64,000 nucleotides of DNA, from positions 1 to 64,000 of the forward strand of contig NZ_OY764864.1 of the NCBI RefSeq assembly GCF_963668515.1, in the 5' to 3' direction. Under the pieces are notes generated by a model. It searched no databases. It had not been told where the DNA came from and worked only from the letters and a program-made list of their open reading frames with translations. The stretch is from an uncultured Ilyobacter sp. GTDB lineage: Bacteria; Fusobacteriota; Fusobacteriia; Fusobacteriales; Fusobacteriaceae. Below, in pieces: positions 18,552 through 27,233 of the stretch; within the stretch, counting starts at the first letter, position 1; each line of letters opens with the position of its first letter. Both the position numbers and the translations under genes were made by a program.

Positions 18552-18728
18552 ATGCTGCCAGTTGTGTGGACAGATAAAATACTGAACCGGAAATATGATT
18601 AAAAGTCGTCTAGACAGAGACGCCGCAAATGTGAAAAAAATCAGATGTGGCTTTCTCTTGAAAAACAACCGGCTTTTAGAATTATTCTCTGCTCTTCAGA
18701 GACAAAGTCTGTCACCAGTTGGCAGCAT
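18552..18728 (+). ncRNA. Structured intergenic RNA candidate (possible riboswitch)
   Basis: The 232-bp gap between the ABC ATPase and the zinc-ribbon gene holds a long closed structure. Bases 18552-18560 (ATGCTGCCA) pair perfectly with 18720-18728. Inside, GTG-ACAG near 18464+100 (18564-18572) can pair with CTGT-CAC (18709-18715). Internal hairpins are CGTCT/AGACG near 18607-18622 and TCTCTG/CAGAGA near 18686-18702. No run of T follows, so it is not a simple terminator. It ends about 40 bp before the next ATG, the place of a cis-regulatory leader. I compared it by eye with cobalamin and molybdenum-cofactor riboswitches and could not match either securely. Confidence 0.5.
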
Positions 18729-18769
18729 AGATTTCTTATTTAAAAAATAATTATTTGGAGGTATAAAAT

Positions 18770-19006
18770 ATGCACGACGGATGTTCTGGAAAGTTTGAAA
18801 ACGGAAAACAGGTAGTGGAAAAATTGAGAATGATGGGGTTCAGCGAGCAGCTTATGCCTATCCCTGCTGAGATTCAGTGTATCGACTGCGGAGATTCTAT
18901 CACCATGGATACATTTGAATACAAATGTCCTAGCTGCGGTATGACCTATGCAGTTACTCCTTGCCACGCCTTTGACGCTACAAACATAATGGCAGCAGGA
19001 AAATAA
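18770..19006 (+). CDS. Small zinc-ribbon protein
   Basis: This is a 78-residue protein with cysteines at 5, 37, 40, 53, 56 and 65. C37-x2-C40 and C53-x2-C56 form a zinc ribbon or rubredoxin-like knuckle, and CH at 65-66 adds another possible ligand. A strong TTTGGAGG ribosome site precedes the ATG. It lies behind a structured leader and before a terminator, so it is either the last gene of the DUF1858 operon or a separately regulated unit. I do not recognise the family. A small metal-binding partner of the upstream GTPase and ATPase is a guess from position only. Confidence 0.75.
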   Translation: MHDGCSGKFENGKQVVEKLRMMGFSEQLMPIPAEIQCIDCGDSITMDTFEYKCPSCGMTYAVTPCHAFDATNIMAAGK

Positions 19007-19011
19007 TCAAA

Positions 19012-19040
19012 AAGCTGACTTCGGTCGGCTTTTTTTTATT
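19012..19040 (+). terminator. Terminator behind the zinc-ribbon gene
   Basis: AAGCTGAC, a TTCG loop and GTCGGCTT form an 8-bp stem followed by an uninterrupted T run. Confidence 0.85.
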
Positions 19041-19103
19041 TTGCCCTTTTAATAGATATGTATTTAAGCTACAATATAAAATATTAACTCGGGGGGGATA
19101 TGG

Positions 19104-19916
19104 ATGGAAATCAAAAAATTCGGCCTGCTGGGAGAAAAATTAAGCCACAGCTTTTCTCCGGAAATACACAGGCTAATATTCAAGGAACTGGGTATAAATG
19201 CTCAGTATGATTTGATTGAGCTGTCTAAAGAGGAAATTCCTGAAATCATGAACAAGATAAGAAGCGGTGAGATAAGTGGTGTCAATGTCACCATCCCATA
19301 TAAACAGGAGGTCATGAATTATCTTGATGAACTTTCTGATGAGGCCAAGGGTATAGGGGCTGTAAATACCATCACCATGAAAAATGGCAAGCTTACTGGA
19401 TTCAACACAGACTATTGGGGATTCAGATTTACTCTTGAAAAGATGAACTTGTCTCTGGAAGAAAAAAAATCAGTGGTTTTAGGGGGCGGCGGGTCTGCTA
19501 GAGCCGTTATAAAATCTCTGTTAGACCTAAAAAGCTCTGTCAGCTTAGTCTCAAGGTCTCCTGAAAAAGCTGAGAGAGAGTTCTCTGACTTTGTGGGCTT
19601 AAAAACCATCTCTTATGATGAACTGCGAAATATAAAAGGGGAACTCATTGTCAATACGACCCCTGTGGGAATGTATCCAAACTCTGGAAAATCTCCCGTG
19701 GATGAAACAGTTGTAGAAAATTTTTCAAGTGCCGTAGACCTCATATATAATCCTGAAGAAACTCTTTTTCTCTCCTATGCCAGCAACAGAGAGAATGGAC
19801 TGTACATGCTGGTTGGACAGGCTGTAAAAGCCCAGGAAATATGGTTTGATAAAAAATTAGAGAATTTTGATTCTATATATAGGGATACGCATAGCCTCGT
19901 ATATAAGAAACTCTGA
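19104..19916 (+). CDS. aroE: Shikimate dehydrogenase
   Basis: AroE reduces 3-dehydroshikimate to shikimate with NADPH in the aromatic amino acid pathway. The protein has 270 residues, the normal length. The N-terminal half carries SHSFSPEIH and NVTIPYK with the catalytic lysine. The NADP-binding half carries GGGGSAR, and NTTPVGMYP lies near the C-terminal part. A G-rich ribosome site precedes the ATG at 19104. The gene stands alone between a terminator and the deaminase gene; it has no aromatic-pathway neighbours here. Assignment is secure from motifs. Confidence 0.95.
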   Translation: MEIKKFGLLGEKLSHSFSPEIHRLIFKELGINAQYDLIELSKEEIPEIMNKIRSGEISGVNVTIPYKQEVMNYLDELSDEAKGIGAVNTITMKNGKLTGFNTDYWGFRFTLEKMNLSLEEKKSVVLGGGGSARAVIKSLLDLKSSVSLVSRSPEKAEREFSDFVGLKTISYDELRNIKGELIVNTTPVGMYPNSGKSPVDETVVENFSSAVDLIYNPEETLFLSYASNRENGLYMLVGQAVKAQEIWFDKKLENFDSIYRDTHSLVYKKL

Positions 19917-19969
19917 GTTTCAACTTATCCTGAAAGTTATTTTATAAAAATTAAATTGGAGGTAGATCC

Positions 19970-20467
19970 ATGAAAAAAAGAAGAGAAGATTATATCGGCT
20001 GGGATGAATATTTCATGGGCATAGCTCTGCTCTCGGCTAAAAGGAGCAAGGATCCTAGTACTCAGGTGGGAGCTTGTATCGTAAACAGGGAGAAGAAGAT
20101 TGTAGGGGTGGGTTACAACGGTTTTCCAAAAGGGTGTTCAGACGATAATTTTCCATGGGACAGAGAGGGAGATTTTCTAGATACCAAATATCCCTTTGTG
20201 ATGCACGCCGAACAAAACGCAATATTAAACAGCATAAAAAAACTATCTGACTGCACAATATATGTGGGTCTTTTTCCATGCCACGAGTGTGCCAAATCTA
20301 TAATACAGAGCGGAATAAAAGAGGTTGTTTTTCTGTCGGATAAATACGACGGAACCGATTCAAACAGAGCATCTAAGATGATGTTTGAATCTAGCGGAGT
20401 GGTTTACAGAAAACTCAGCTTATCAGAAATAAAAATAGAAATATCATTCAGAGAAGAAGATATTTAA
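19970..20467 (+). CDS. dCMP deaminase family protein
   Basis: This protein of 165 residues has the zinc-dependent cytidine/deoxycytidylate deaminase signature: HAE (residues 79-81) with the catalytic glutamate and PCHEC (103-107) with the two zinc cysteines. It most likely converts dCMP to dUMP for dTMP synthesis, as do ComEB-type enzymes. A TTGGAGG site lies 8 nt before the ATG. The stop codon (20465-20467) overlaps the first bases of the terminator stem that also contains the HcpR-type operator of hcp. Confidence 0.88.
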   Translation: MKKRREDYIGWDEYFMGIALLSAKRSKDPSTQVGACIVNREKKIVGVGYNGFPKGCSDDNFPWDREGDFLDTKYPFVMHAEQNAILNSIKKLSDCTIYVGLFPCHECAKSIIQSGIKEVVFLSDKYDGTDSNRASKMMFESSGVVYRKLSLSEIKIEISFREEDI

Positions 20468-20501
20468 GTCGGTAACAAATGTTACCGACTTTTTCTTTTT
20501 T
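20466..20501 (+). terminator. Terminator of the deaminase gene, overlapping the hcp operator
   Basis: An 11-bp perfect stem (20466-20476 with 20481-20491) and AAAT loop are followed by a T-rich tail. The stem contains GGTAAC-AAAT-GTTACC, the operator of hcp, so termination of the upstream gene and activation of hcp use the same bases. Confidence 0.8.
20472..20485 (+). promoter_or_regulatory. HcpR-type operator of hcp
   Basis: The palindrome GTAAC-AAAT-GTTAC, extended by G and C to six-base half-sites, is centred at 20478.5. The -10 box TATAAT lies at 20508-20513, giving the same 29.5-bp spacing as at 15564. The centre falls near -41.5. No usual -35 box is seen. Confidence 0.82.
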
Positions 20502-20507
20502 TAAACC

Positions 20508-20513
20508 TATAAT
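20508..20513 (+). promoter_or_regulatory. -10 box of the hcp promoter
   Basis: The TATAAT hexamer lies 36 bp upstream of the chosen hcp ATG. It is positioned for class II activation by a regulator bound to 20472-20485. Confidence 0.7.
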
Positions 20514-20548
20514 AAGATTGTAATAAAGATTACTGAGGAGGCAATGAA

Positions 20549-22279
20549 ATGATAGATATGCTTAAAAAAATGTTTAAAAAGGGGGAAAATAAAGAAATGG
20601 AAATGTTTTGTTTTCAATGTCAAGAAGCAGCAGGTGGTGTAGGGTGTTCTAAAGTAGGGGTTTGCGGAAAACAGCCTTCAACTTCAAATTTCCAAGATCT
20701 TCTTATATTTACAGCTAAAGGTGTAGCAAACTACAGTTCACAGGTGAGAAAAGCCAAAGGTGGAGAAACTTGTGGAGAGGAAAAACCTTGCAATGAATTA
20801 AACAGATATCTTATAAATTCACTTTTTATGACTATCACAAATGCGAACTTTGATGATGAGGCTGTAAAAGCTGAGATCAAAAAAGGACTTTTTTTAAGAG
20901 ATACTATCAAAACAAAATTAGGTGAAATGGGTGTAGAATTAGACGGTAAATTCGAAAACAGCCTAATGACTACTTGGAAATATGAAAATGATGCACAGGC
21001 CCTTGAAGTTGCTTCTAAAGTAGGGGTAAAAAGTACTGAAAACGAAGACGTAAGATCTTTGAGAGAATTAATAATATATGGATTAAAAGGTATGGCTGCT
21101 TATGCTGAGCATGCTATGAACCTAGGTAAAGTAAATCCAGAGATATTCGCCTTCATTGAAAAAGCTCTTCTTGCAACTGAAGACGATTCACTTACTGCAG
21201 AGGAACTTACTGCACTCACTTTGGAGACAGGTAAATTCGGAGTAGCTGCTATGGCTCTTCTAGACGAGGCAAACACTTTTAAATATGGTAATCCTGAAAT
21301 CACTAAGGTAAACATCGGAGCTGGAAAAAATCCTGGTATCCTTATATCTGGACATGATCTTAAAGATATAGAGGATCTTCTTGCTCAGACAGAAGGTACA
21401 GGAGTAGACGTATATACTCACTCTGAGATGCTACCTGCTCACTACTACCCTGCATTCAAGAAATACGACCATTTTGTAGGTAACTACGGTAATGCTTGGT
21501 GGAAGCAAAAAGAAGAATTTGAAGCTTTCAACGGCCCAATTGTATTTACAACAAACTGTATCGTTCCTCCAAAGGATGGGGCTAAATATGCAGACAAGGT
21601 GTTCACTACAAACGCTGCCGGGTTCCCTGGATGGGACAGAGTAGCTGTAAAAGCTGACGGAAGCAAAGACTTTACAAATGTTATCGAACTTGCTAAAAAA
21701 TGCGCTGCTCCAACTGAGATCGAAACTGGAGAGATCGTCGGTGGATTTGCACACAACCAAGTGTTTGCACTAGCTGATAAAGTAGTAGAAGCTGTAAAAT
21801 CAGGAGCTATCAAAAAGTTCTTTGTAATGGCAGGATGCGACGGAAGAATGAAATCAAGAGATTACTATACTGAATTTGCTGAAAAACTTCCAAAAGATAC
21901 TGTTATACTAACAGCTGGTTGTGCAAAATACAGATATAACAAGCTTGAGCTTGGAGATATCGGAGGAATACCTAGAGTATTAGATGCAGGACAGTGTAAC
22001 GACTCTTACTCTCTTGCACTTATAGCTCTTAAATTAAAAGAGGTATTTGAACTTAACGATATAAATGAATTACCTATCGCTTACAACATCGCATGGTATG
22101 AGCAGAAAGCTGTAATCGTCTTATTGGCTCTTTTACACCTTGGGGTTAAAAATATCCACTTAGGACCTACACTACCTGCATTCCTTTCACCAAATGTTGT
22201 AAATGTCCTTGTGGAAAACTTTGGTATCGGTGGCATATCAAGCGTAGACGAAGACATAAAAATGTTTTTAGGAAACTAA
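20549..22279 (+). CDS. hcp: Hybrid cluster protein (hydroxylamine reductase)
   Basis: Hcp is a cytoplasmic iron-sulfur protein that reduces nitric oxide or hydroxylamine and protects anaerobes from nitrosative stress. The protein has 576 residues. The N-terminal cluster motif is C21-x2-C24-x8-C33-x5-C39, the class of strict anaerobes that bind a [4Fe-4S] cluster. Hybrid-cluster ligand regions [39 protein letters not shown] and GQCNDSYS are all present. GAGGAG precedes the ATG at 20549. An alternative ATG at 20597 would give the more usual start just before MFCFQCQ; the 16-residue extension is basic and unusual. It is single-cistron, with its own HcpR-type operator and a terminator behind it. 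Confidence 0.95.
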   Translation: MIDMLKKMFKKGENKEMEMFCFQCQEAAGGVGCSKVGVCGKQPSTSNFQDLLIFTAKGVANYSSQVRKAKGGETCGEEKPCNELNRYLINSLFMTITNANFDDEAVKAEIKKGLFLRDTIKTKLGEMGVELDGKFENSLMTTWKYENDAQALEVASKVGVKSTENEDVRSLRELIIYGLKGMAAYAEHAMNLGKVNPEIFAFIEKALLATEDDSLTAEELTALTLETGKFGVAAMALLDEANTFKYGNPEITKVNIGAGKNPGILISGHDLKDIEDLLAQTEGTGVDVYTHSEMLPAHYYPAFKKYDHFVGNYGNAWWKQKEEFEAFNGPIVFTTNCIVPPKDGAKYADKVFTTNAAGFPGWDRVAVKADGSKDFTNVIELAKKCAAPTEIETGEIVGGFAHNQVFALADKVVEAVKSGAIKKFFVMAGCDGRMKSRDYYTEFAEKLPKDTVILTAGCAKYRYNKLELGDIGGIPRVLDAGQCNDSYSLALIALKLKEVFELNDINELPIAYNIAWYEQKAVIVLLALLHLGVKNIHLGPTLPAFLSPNVVNVLVENFGIGGISSVDEDIKMFLGN

Positions 22280-22333
22280 TCACAAAAGATCAATCGCTAT
22301 TTATGTAGATACAGTTTCATATAATTCTCCCCC

Positions 22334-22367
22334 AAAAACACCTTCCCACCCCCGGGAAGGTGTTTTT
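22334..22367. terminator. Bidirectional terminator between hcp and a MATE gene
   Basis: ACACCTTCCC pairs with GGGAAGGTGT, with an A run on the left and a T run on the right. It serves hcp on the plus strand and the MATE gene on the minus strand. Confidence 0.88.
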
Positions 22368-22368
22368 T

Positions 22369-23736
22369 CTATATCTCCTGTTTCTTTAGACCAACAGGCA
22401 ACTCTTTCAGTCTCTTGAATTCTGACAGAACAAAATAAGAGGTAAACAAAGCTAAAATAAAATCTGTCACAGGAGCTGCCATCCACACTCCTTTCAGGCC
22501 AAAATATTTTGGCAGAAAGTATAGCATGGGAAGCATAAGCCCAAACTGTCTCAACATATTTATGAGTGTTGTAATCTTTGCTTTTCCAACTGCCTGAAAA
22601 TAACTCCCTCCTATTGTATGAAATCCCATGAAAAGAACCATACTAAAAAATATCCTAAGTGCATTCTCTGTAAGAGTGAAAAGTTCCGGATCGTTTTTGA
22701 TAAAAGGAGTTATAAGAACATTTGGAATAAACATGGCCATAATAAAGCCTGTTGCAGATATTACCAGGGCAGTCTTCAGTGATATTTTATATGCCTCTCT
22801 TACTCTGCTATATATGCCGGCCCCATAATTGAACCCAAGTATAGGCTGACTCCCCTGGTATATACCCACTAGTGGCATAAAGAAGAGTGTACTTAGACTG
22901 TTGATTATCCCAAAGGCAGCGATGGCTATGTCCCCACCATATATATTCAGATTTTTATTTATAAAAATAACCACTATGGAGTTGGACATCTGCATTATAA
23001 AGGGTGCCACCCCTATACTGGCAATCTCCTTTATTACTCCGAGGTCTAGTTTCAGATTTTCAACCCTGAAGGTTATCCTGCTTCTCCCCCCTACAAAATG
23101 TCTGAGTTGTAAAAAAGCCACCAGCACATTGGAGATGACAGTGGCTAGAGCAGCTCCCTTTATCCCCATGCCGAAGACAAAAATAAACAGAGGGTCTAGG
23201 ACTATATTTAGGCCGCATCCGATCAGGCTCATGGTCATGGCCGTTTTGGGATTCCCCTCTCCCCTTATTATATGATTCATCCCTATAAACATAAGCTGAA
23301 ATGGGCTTGCAAAGAATATAAGCGACATGTAATCTTTGGCATAAATAATATTATTTGGGGTCGCCCCAAATAAACTGAGTATCTCATCTAAAAAAGCCAG
23401 CCCCGTCACAGAAAACAGAATCCCTATTATCACGAAGAGGGCTATGGCGTTCCCCAATATCTTCTCTGCATATTTTTCCTTTCTGGCTCCTAAACTTATG
23501 GATATGAGGGATCCACCACCCATCCCCACAAGAAGTCCCGTCGCCAAAATAAAGGTAAACAGAGGAAGGGTGATGCTAAGTCCAGCTATTGCAAGCCGTC
23601 CTACTCCAAAACTTATGAATATCCGATCTACGATGTTATATAATATATAAACCAAGCTTCCTGCAAGGGCTGGAATTGAGTATTCCCACAAAAGTTTTGG
23701 GATACTTTCCTCTTCTAGCCTCCTTCTTTTGTCCAT
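22369..23736 (-). CDS. MATE-family efflux transporter
   Basis: This inner-membrane protein of 455 residues has about 12 hydrophobic segments and two MATE halves: IPALAGSLVYILYNIVDRIF near the N terminus and a related MQMSNSIVVIF segment in the second half. GMNHIIRGEGNPKTAM is a typical MATE motif. MATE proteins export drugs or metabolites with a sodium or proton gradient. AGGAGG precedes the ATG. Substrate is unknown. A paralogue of similar length lies at 24969 in the opposite direction. Confidence 0.92.
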   Translation of the reverse strand: MDKRRRLEEESIPKLLWEYSIPALAGSLVYILYNIVDRIFISFGVGRLAIAGLSITLPLFTFILATGLLVGMGGGSLISISLGARKEKYAEKILGNAIALFVIIGILFSVTGLAFLDEILSLFGATPNNIIYAKDYMSLIFFASPFQLMFIGMNHIIRGEGNPKTAMTMSLIGCGLNIVLDPLFIFVFGMGIKGAALATVISNVLVAFLQLRHFVGGRSRITFRVENLKLDLGVIKEIASIGVAPFIMQMSNSIVVIFINKNLNIYGGDIAIAAFGIINSLSTLFFMPLVGIYQGSQPILGFNYGAGIYSRVREAYKISLKTALVISATGFIMAMFIPNVLITPFIKNDPELFTLTENALRIFFSMVLFMGFHTIGGSYFQAVGKAKITTLINMLRQFGLMLPMLYFLPKYFGLKGVWMAAPVTDFILALFTSYFVLSEFKRLKELPVGLKKQEI

Positions 23737-23785
23737 AAAAATGCCTCCTAGATATGTATACAGTCAATAATAAAATTATCCCAAT

Positions 23786-23816
23786 AAAAAATTGCAGGTA
23801 TATACCTACAATTTTT
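23786..23816 (-). terminator. Terminator of the small basic gene pair
   Basis: AAAATTG-x-AGGTATATACCT-x-CAATTTT forms a long near-perfect stem, with a T run on the minus strand just behind the gene ending at 23849. Confidence 0.75.
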
Positions 23817-23848
23817 TTATACAGAGAATAATCATTTATATTCTGGAC

Positions 23849-24214
23849 TTATTTTCTTTTTTTAAGTTTATCCATAAAACCCTTGAATCCCTTTTTAGCT
23901 CCGGTAACATCTTTCATCTCACGCTGTTCCTTGTGGTAGTTTGACCAGTTGGGATTATTTTTCATATTCTTCTTTACCTGTTTCATATATTTATAAGTAT
24001 TTTTACTCATATTATATTTGTTTTTAATATTATTTTTGATATCTACCATGGTCTGGCCGGCATCTTTAAAAATTGTAAGCACCTTGTTGATTGCCTGCTT
24101 GGACTTAGTATACTTATATACCTCTTTACAATGAGGACACTTATACTTTGCAGGTTTATCCATTATTTTCATTTTTTTCTTGCACTTAGGACATTTTATA
24201 ACTAATTTTTTCAT
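23849..24214 (-). CDS. Small lysine-rich zinc-ribbon protein
   Basis: This protein of 121 residues starts with a zinc ribbon, CPKC (residues 9-12) and CPHC (26-29). A lysine- and asparagine-rich helical tail follows (about 40-121). The strong positive charge suggests nucleic-acid or ribosome binding. It lies 14 nt behind the next basic gene, so both are probably co-transcribed. I do not recognise the family and name no function. Confidence 0.7.
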   Translation of the reverse strand: MKKLVIKCPKCKKKMKIMDKPAKYKCPHCKEVYKYTKSKQAINKVLTIFKDAGQTMVDIKNNIKNKYNMSKNTYKYMKQVKKNMKNNPNWSNYHKEQREMKDVTGAKKGFKGFMDKLKKRK

Positions 24215-24228
24215 AACACTACTCCTTT

Positions 24229-24642
24229 TTATAGGATCTCTTCAAATTCCCATATAAGCTGTTCTCTTATCTCTTCATATCCATCTAGGGTCTCTATTTT
24301 AACATTAGTTCCGTAAAGTTTGATCTCAAAGTCCCCTATTTTCCTAGACAAATTATCTTTTCTCACTTTTTTTCTGGAAAATATAAAGGCTCTTTTCTCT
24401 ATTTCCCCCTCTACATCTACTAAAAGCATACCCTTTCTGAACCCTACAATTTTAACGTTGAGAGCCTTTTCCTCTACGGCCTTCTTCTCTCTTCTTTCTT
24501 TTCTAGCCTCTGAATTTTGCCTTTTGTTTTCAGTTGCTGTGTTAAATTTTTTCGTCTCTTCTATCCTCTTAGATTTTCTCATCTTTTTTAACTTTCCAAA
24601 ATCTTTTCCTTTAGGTTTATCTTTGCTGACATTTTTTCTCAT
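24229..24642 (-). CDS. Hypothetical highly basic protein
   Basis: This protein of 137 residues has a lysine- and arginine-rich, probably disordered first half and an acidic, beta-rich second half starting near NVKIVGFRKGMLLVDVEGE. The ATG at 24642 is chosen because GGAGG sits 5 nt before it; the frame is open further upstream to 24678 but no ribosome site supports that. It is the first gene of a two-gene unit with the zinc-ribbon gene. The family is unknown to me. Confidence 0.6.
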   Translation of the reverse strand: MRKNVSKDKPKGKDFGKLKKMRKSKRIEETKKFNTATENKRQNSEARKERREKKAVEEKALNVKIVGFRKGMLLVDVEGEIEKRAFIFSRKKVRKDNLSRKIGDFEIKLYGTNVKIETLDGYEEIREQLIWEFEEIL

Positions 24643-24678
24643 TTTTCCTCCAAAATTTTCATACTCTTGAAAGTACAT

Positions 24679-24968
24679 TATACTTCAAAAACCATTTTTC
24701 TTCAACCAATACTCTTTTAAACTTCATTTCCAGACTAAAATAATTATTATATATTACTTCTGAAGTCACAGTTGCCACTGGGATTTTCCAATATAGTTTC
24801 AGAAGAAAATATTTTATTTTTATCCATGTACATATAAATCAATTTCATAACACTCAAAAAAAAAGTTTATTGCTTTAGTTTTATCAGAAATTATATTATA
24901 ATTGTCTGGTACCGTATAATCTAAAAGTACCTAATATATAAACATTAATGAAAATAAAGGAGTTTTTT
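24679..24968. other. AT-rich divergent intergenic region
   Basis: These 290 bp separate divergent units. A TATAAT at 24915-24920 lies 49 bp before the MATE gene start and is a likely -10 box; the -35 is unclear. A loose inverted repeat TTCTGAA/TTCAGAA occurs near 24759-24803. I see no gene here. Confidence 0.5.
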
Positions 24969-26321
24969 ATGAAAAATAAACTTGAAACCGGTGATATAAA
25001 AAAACTCCTTGTGGAGTTTGCCATCCCCTCTATAATAGGTTCTACCATAGTCATGCTCTATACTATAATCGACCGTATTTTTATCGGTCAGAGGCTAGGA
25101 GCAGAAGCTCTAGCAGGAGTCACACTCACCTTCCCCTTTGCACAGCTTTCAGTAGCAGCCTCTATACTCATAGGTATGGGGTCTAGTGTCCTGATATCCA
25201 TAAAACTTGGGGCTCAGAAAAAGGATGAAGCAGAGGAGATCCTAGGAACTCAGTTTCTCATGTTTCTTTTGATGTGTACCTCTATAGTTATTGTAGAAGA
25301 AGTTTTTTTGATAAAATTTCTAAATATCAGCGGTGCTACAAAAGATACACTAGACTATGCCGTAAGTTATGCCCGTGTTTTCATCCCTGTTATTTATTTC
25401 CAGTCCTTCACCTATGGACTGAACGGAGTGGTACGGGCTCAGGGGCTTCCCAAACTGGCAATGAAAGTTTCTGCAATCGGGGCTGTTACAAACGTAATTC
25501 TAGATTATATATTTTTGTATCCCCTGAACATGGGAACCTTCGGAGCGGGACTTGCGACTCTTTTAGCTACGGCTTTTTCCTCCTGCTTCAACCTATATTT
25601 TTTCATTTACGGAAAAAGTAAAATAAAACTGCTGCTGAAAAATCTAAAAATCAGAAAAGATTATATGCTGAATATACTGAAGCTCGGTGCATCTCCATCT
25701 CTTATTCAGCTGTCAAACAGCCTGGTCACAGGAATATACAACAATAAGCTGAAAAATTTTGGAGGTTCTCCTGCCATTGCAGCCTTTGGAGTAATGACCA
25801 CTATACTATCCCTTGTGATAATGATAAATATCGGACTTTCCCAGGGAATGCAGCCTATTGTGGGGTTCAATCTAGGAGCAAAAAATTATTCTCGGGTAAT
25901 AAAAACATTCAAACTGACTTTTTATGCCGGTTTTATTATTTCAACGGTTTTACTCTTTATAATAGGATTATTCCCTGAAATTATAGTAAGAATATTTGTA
26001 AATGACCCTGAAACCATAAGGGTGGGAAAAATGGCTCTAAGGCTTGGACTATGTGTAATACCCATTACTACAGGCAGTATTATCATCTCTAATTTCTACC
26101 AGGCTATAGGGGATGCAAAACGATCTATTATTTTCAGCATCCTAAGAAAAATTATCATCATAATTCCAGCCCTTATTTTCCTTCCTAATCTTTTGGGCAT
26201 AAGAGGAATCTGGCTCAGCAGACCATTTGCAGACACAGTCTCATTCATGATAATGGGAGTCTTTGTGATGAAGACTCTGAAAAATATGAACGATTTTTCT
26301 GTAAAAAAAAATACCGATTAA
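24969..26321 (+). CDS. MATE-family efflux transporter
   Basis: This inner-membrane protein of 450 residues is a second MATE pump with the motifs IPSIIGSTIVMLYTIIDRIF and GLNGVVRAQGLPKLAM. The ATG at 24969 is chosen because AAAGGAG lies 6 nt upstream; an ATG at 24948 precedes that site. It is a diverged paralogue of the protein at 22369-23736. Substrate is unknown; multidrug or metabolite efflux is the family role. Confidence 0.92.
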   Translation: MKNKLETGDIKKLLVEFAIPSIIGSTIVMLYTIIDRIFIGQRLGAEALAGVTLTFPFAQLSVAASILIGMGSSVLISIKLGAQKKDEAEEILGTQFLMFLLMCTSIVIVEEVFLIKFLNISGATKDTLDYAVSYARVFIPVIYFQSFTYGLNGVVRAQGLPKLAMKVSAIGAVTNVILDYIFLYPLNMGTFGAGLATLLATAFSSCFNLYFFIYGKSKIKLLLKNLKIRKDYMLNILKLGASPSLIQLSNSLVTGIYNNKLKNFGGSPAIAAFGVMTTILSLVIMINIGLSQGMQPIVGFNLGAKNYSRVIKTFKLTFYAGFIISTVLLFIIGLFPEIIVRIFVNDPETIRVGKMALRLGLCVIPITTGSIIISNFYQAIGDAKRSIIFSILRKIIIIIPALIFLPNLLGIRGIWLSRPFADTVSFMIMGVFVMKTLKNMNDFSVKKNTD

Positions 26322-26352
26322 AAAAACAGCCCTTAGAAAGGCTGTTTTTTTT
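26321..26352 (+). terminator. Terminator behind the MATE gene
   Basis: AACAGCC pairs with GGCTGTT (26325-26331 with 26340-26346) and is followed by eight T. Confidence 0.88.
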
Positions 26353-26458
26353 AATTCTTCCAGGTGGGAATAATAATCTTTTAAGATGAAAGACATATTG
26401 TTAAGATAGTTTATTGGCTGGCCTATATTATTATTTTATGAATTCCCATCCCTCTCTT

Positions 26459-27092
26459 TCAATATTCCAAATAATTTTTGGCTTCCAGAACCCTATACTC
26501 TTTCTCTGATTCAGTTCTGAAACCTGATTTTATACATAGTTTCTCAAGTTTTTCCTTCCCTATCTTTATCAGGATCTCCACCAGATCCCAGTCTAACTGG
26601 CTTCCCGAAATCCCTCAGGAAGATTATCGTATATAACTTCAACCAAATCAGTCACATGCTGAGAGTGACCACTGGTATAATTGTCTCTAAGTTCAACTAC
26701 TCCAACCAGTCCACTTACCATCTCTAAGTGGAAGGATTCTATGGAAAAAAAAAGTCTTTCCCAGTATCAGTAATACTATTATAGACAAAGAATCCCCCTA
26801 TAAAAAGCAGCAATGAAATCACGTTTAGGTTAAGGGCGCTTTCTGGACGTGCTAGAAAGAGGTATCCCAGTTCAAAGATGTATGAAAAAAGAAAAGAAAC
26901 CAAAATACCAAAAACAGTGAGGTATACATATTTATTAACCTCTGTCTTCATAACCTTGCCTATAAAATTTACATTTTTTAAAATTTTCAAATAGTTTAAT
27001 GTTCCTAAAAATATAAATAAAAGTCCCATCATAACTAGCATAGAATTTATATCTGGCATATAAACACTCCACTGTTGTTGTATATATTTCAT
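26459..27092 (-). pseudogene. Decayed membrane-anchored HD-GYP-type gene
   Basis: On the minus strand a 117-residue frame (27092-26739) encodes three membrane helices and stops right after a run of nine T. Shifting frame at that run (one T more or two fewer) continues into VVELRDNYTSGHSQHVTDL, the start signature of HD-GYP phosphodiesterase domains (RDxYTxGHSxRV). That frame stops at 26593 with most of the domain missing. A further unrelated frame runs to 26459. So a membrane sensor with an HD-GYP output domain, which would degrade cyclic di-GMP, appears frame-shifted and truncated. The 117-residue piece could still be made as a small membrane protein. Confidence 0.6.
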
Positions 27093-27233
27093 TCATTAGA
27101 TTTACCATCAGACTAAATATACTTACTTTTTATTTTGATTAATTCCTTTTAAAGTAAGTTATTATTTTTTAATAGTCTTCTGATAGACTCTTTATTTAAC
27201 TAATGTTGATACTTGAAAGAAATTCTTATAAAT

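Noticed and set aside
18552..18728. Cobalamin riboswitch
   Set aside because: GCCGCAAATGTGA loosely resembles part of the cobalamin core, but the conserved B12 box and CACTG segment are absent.
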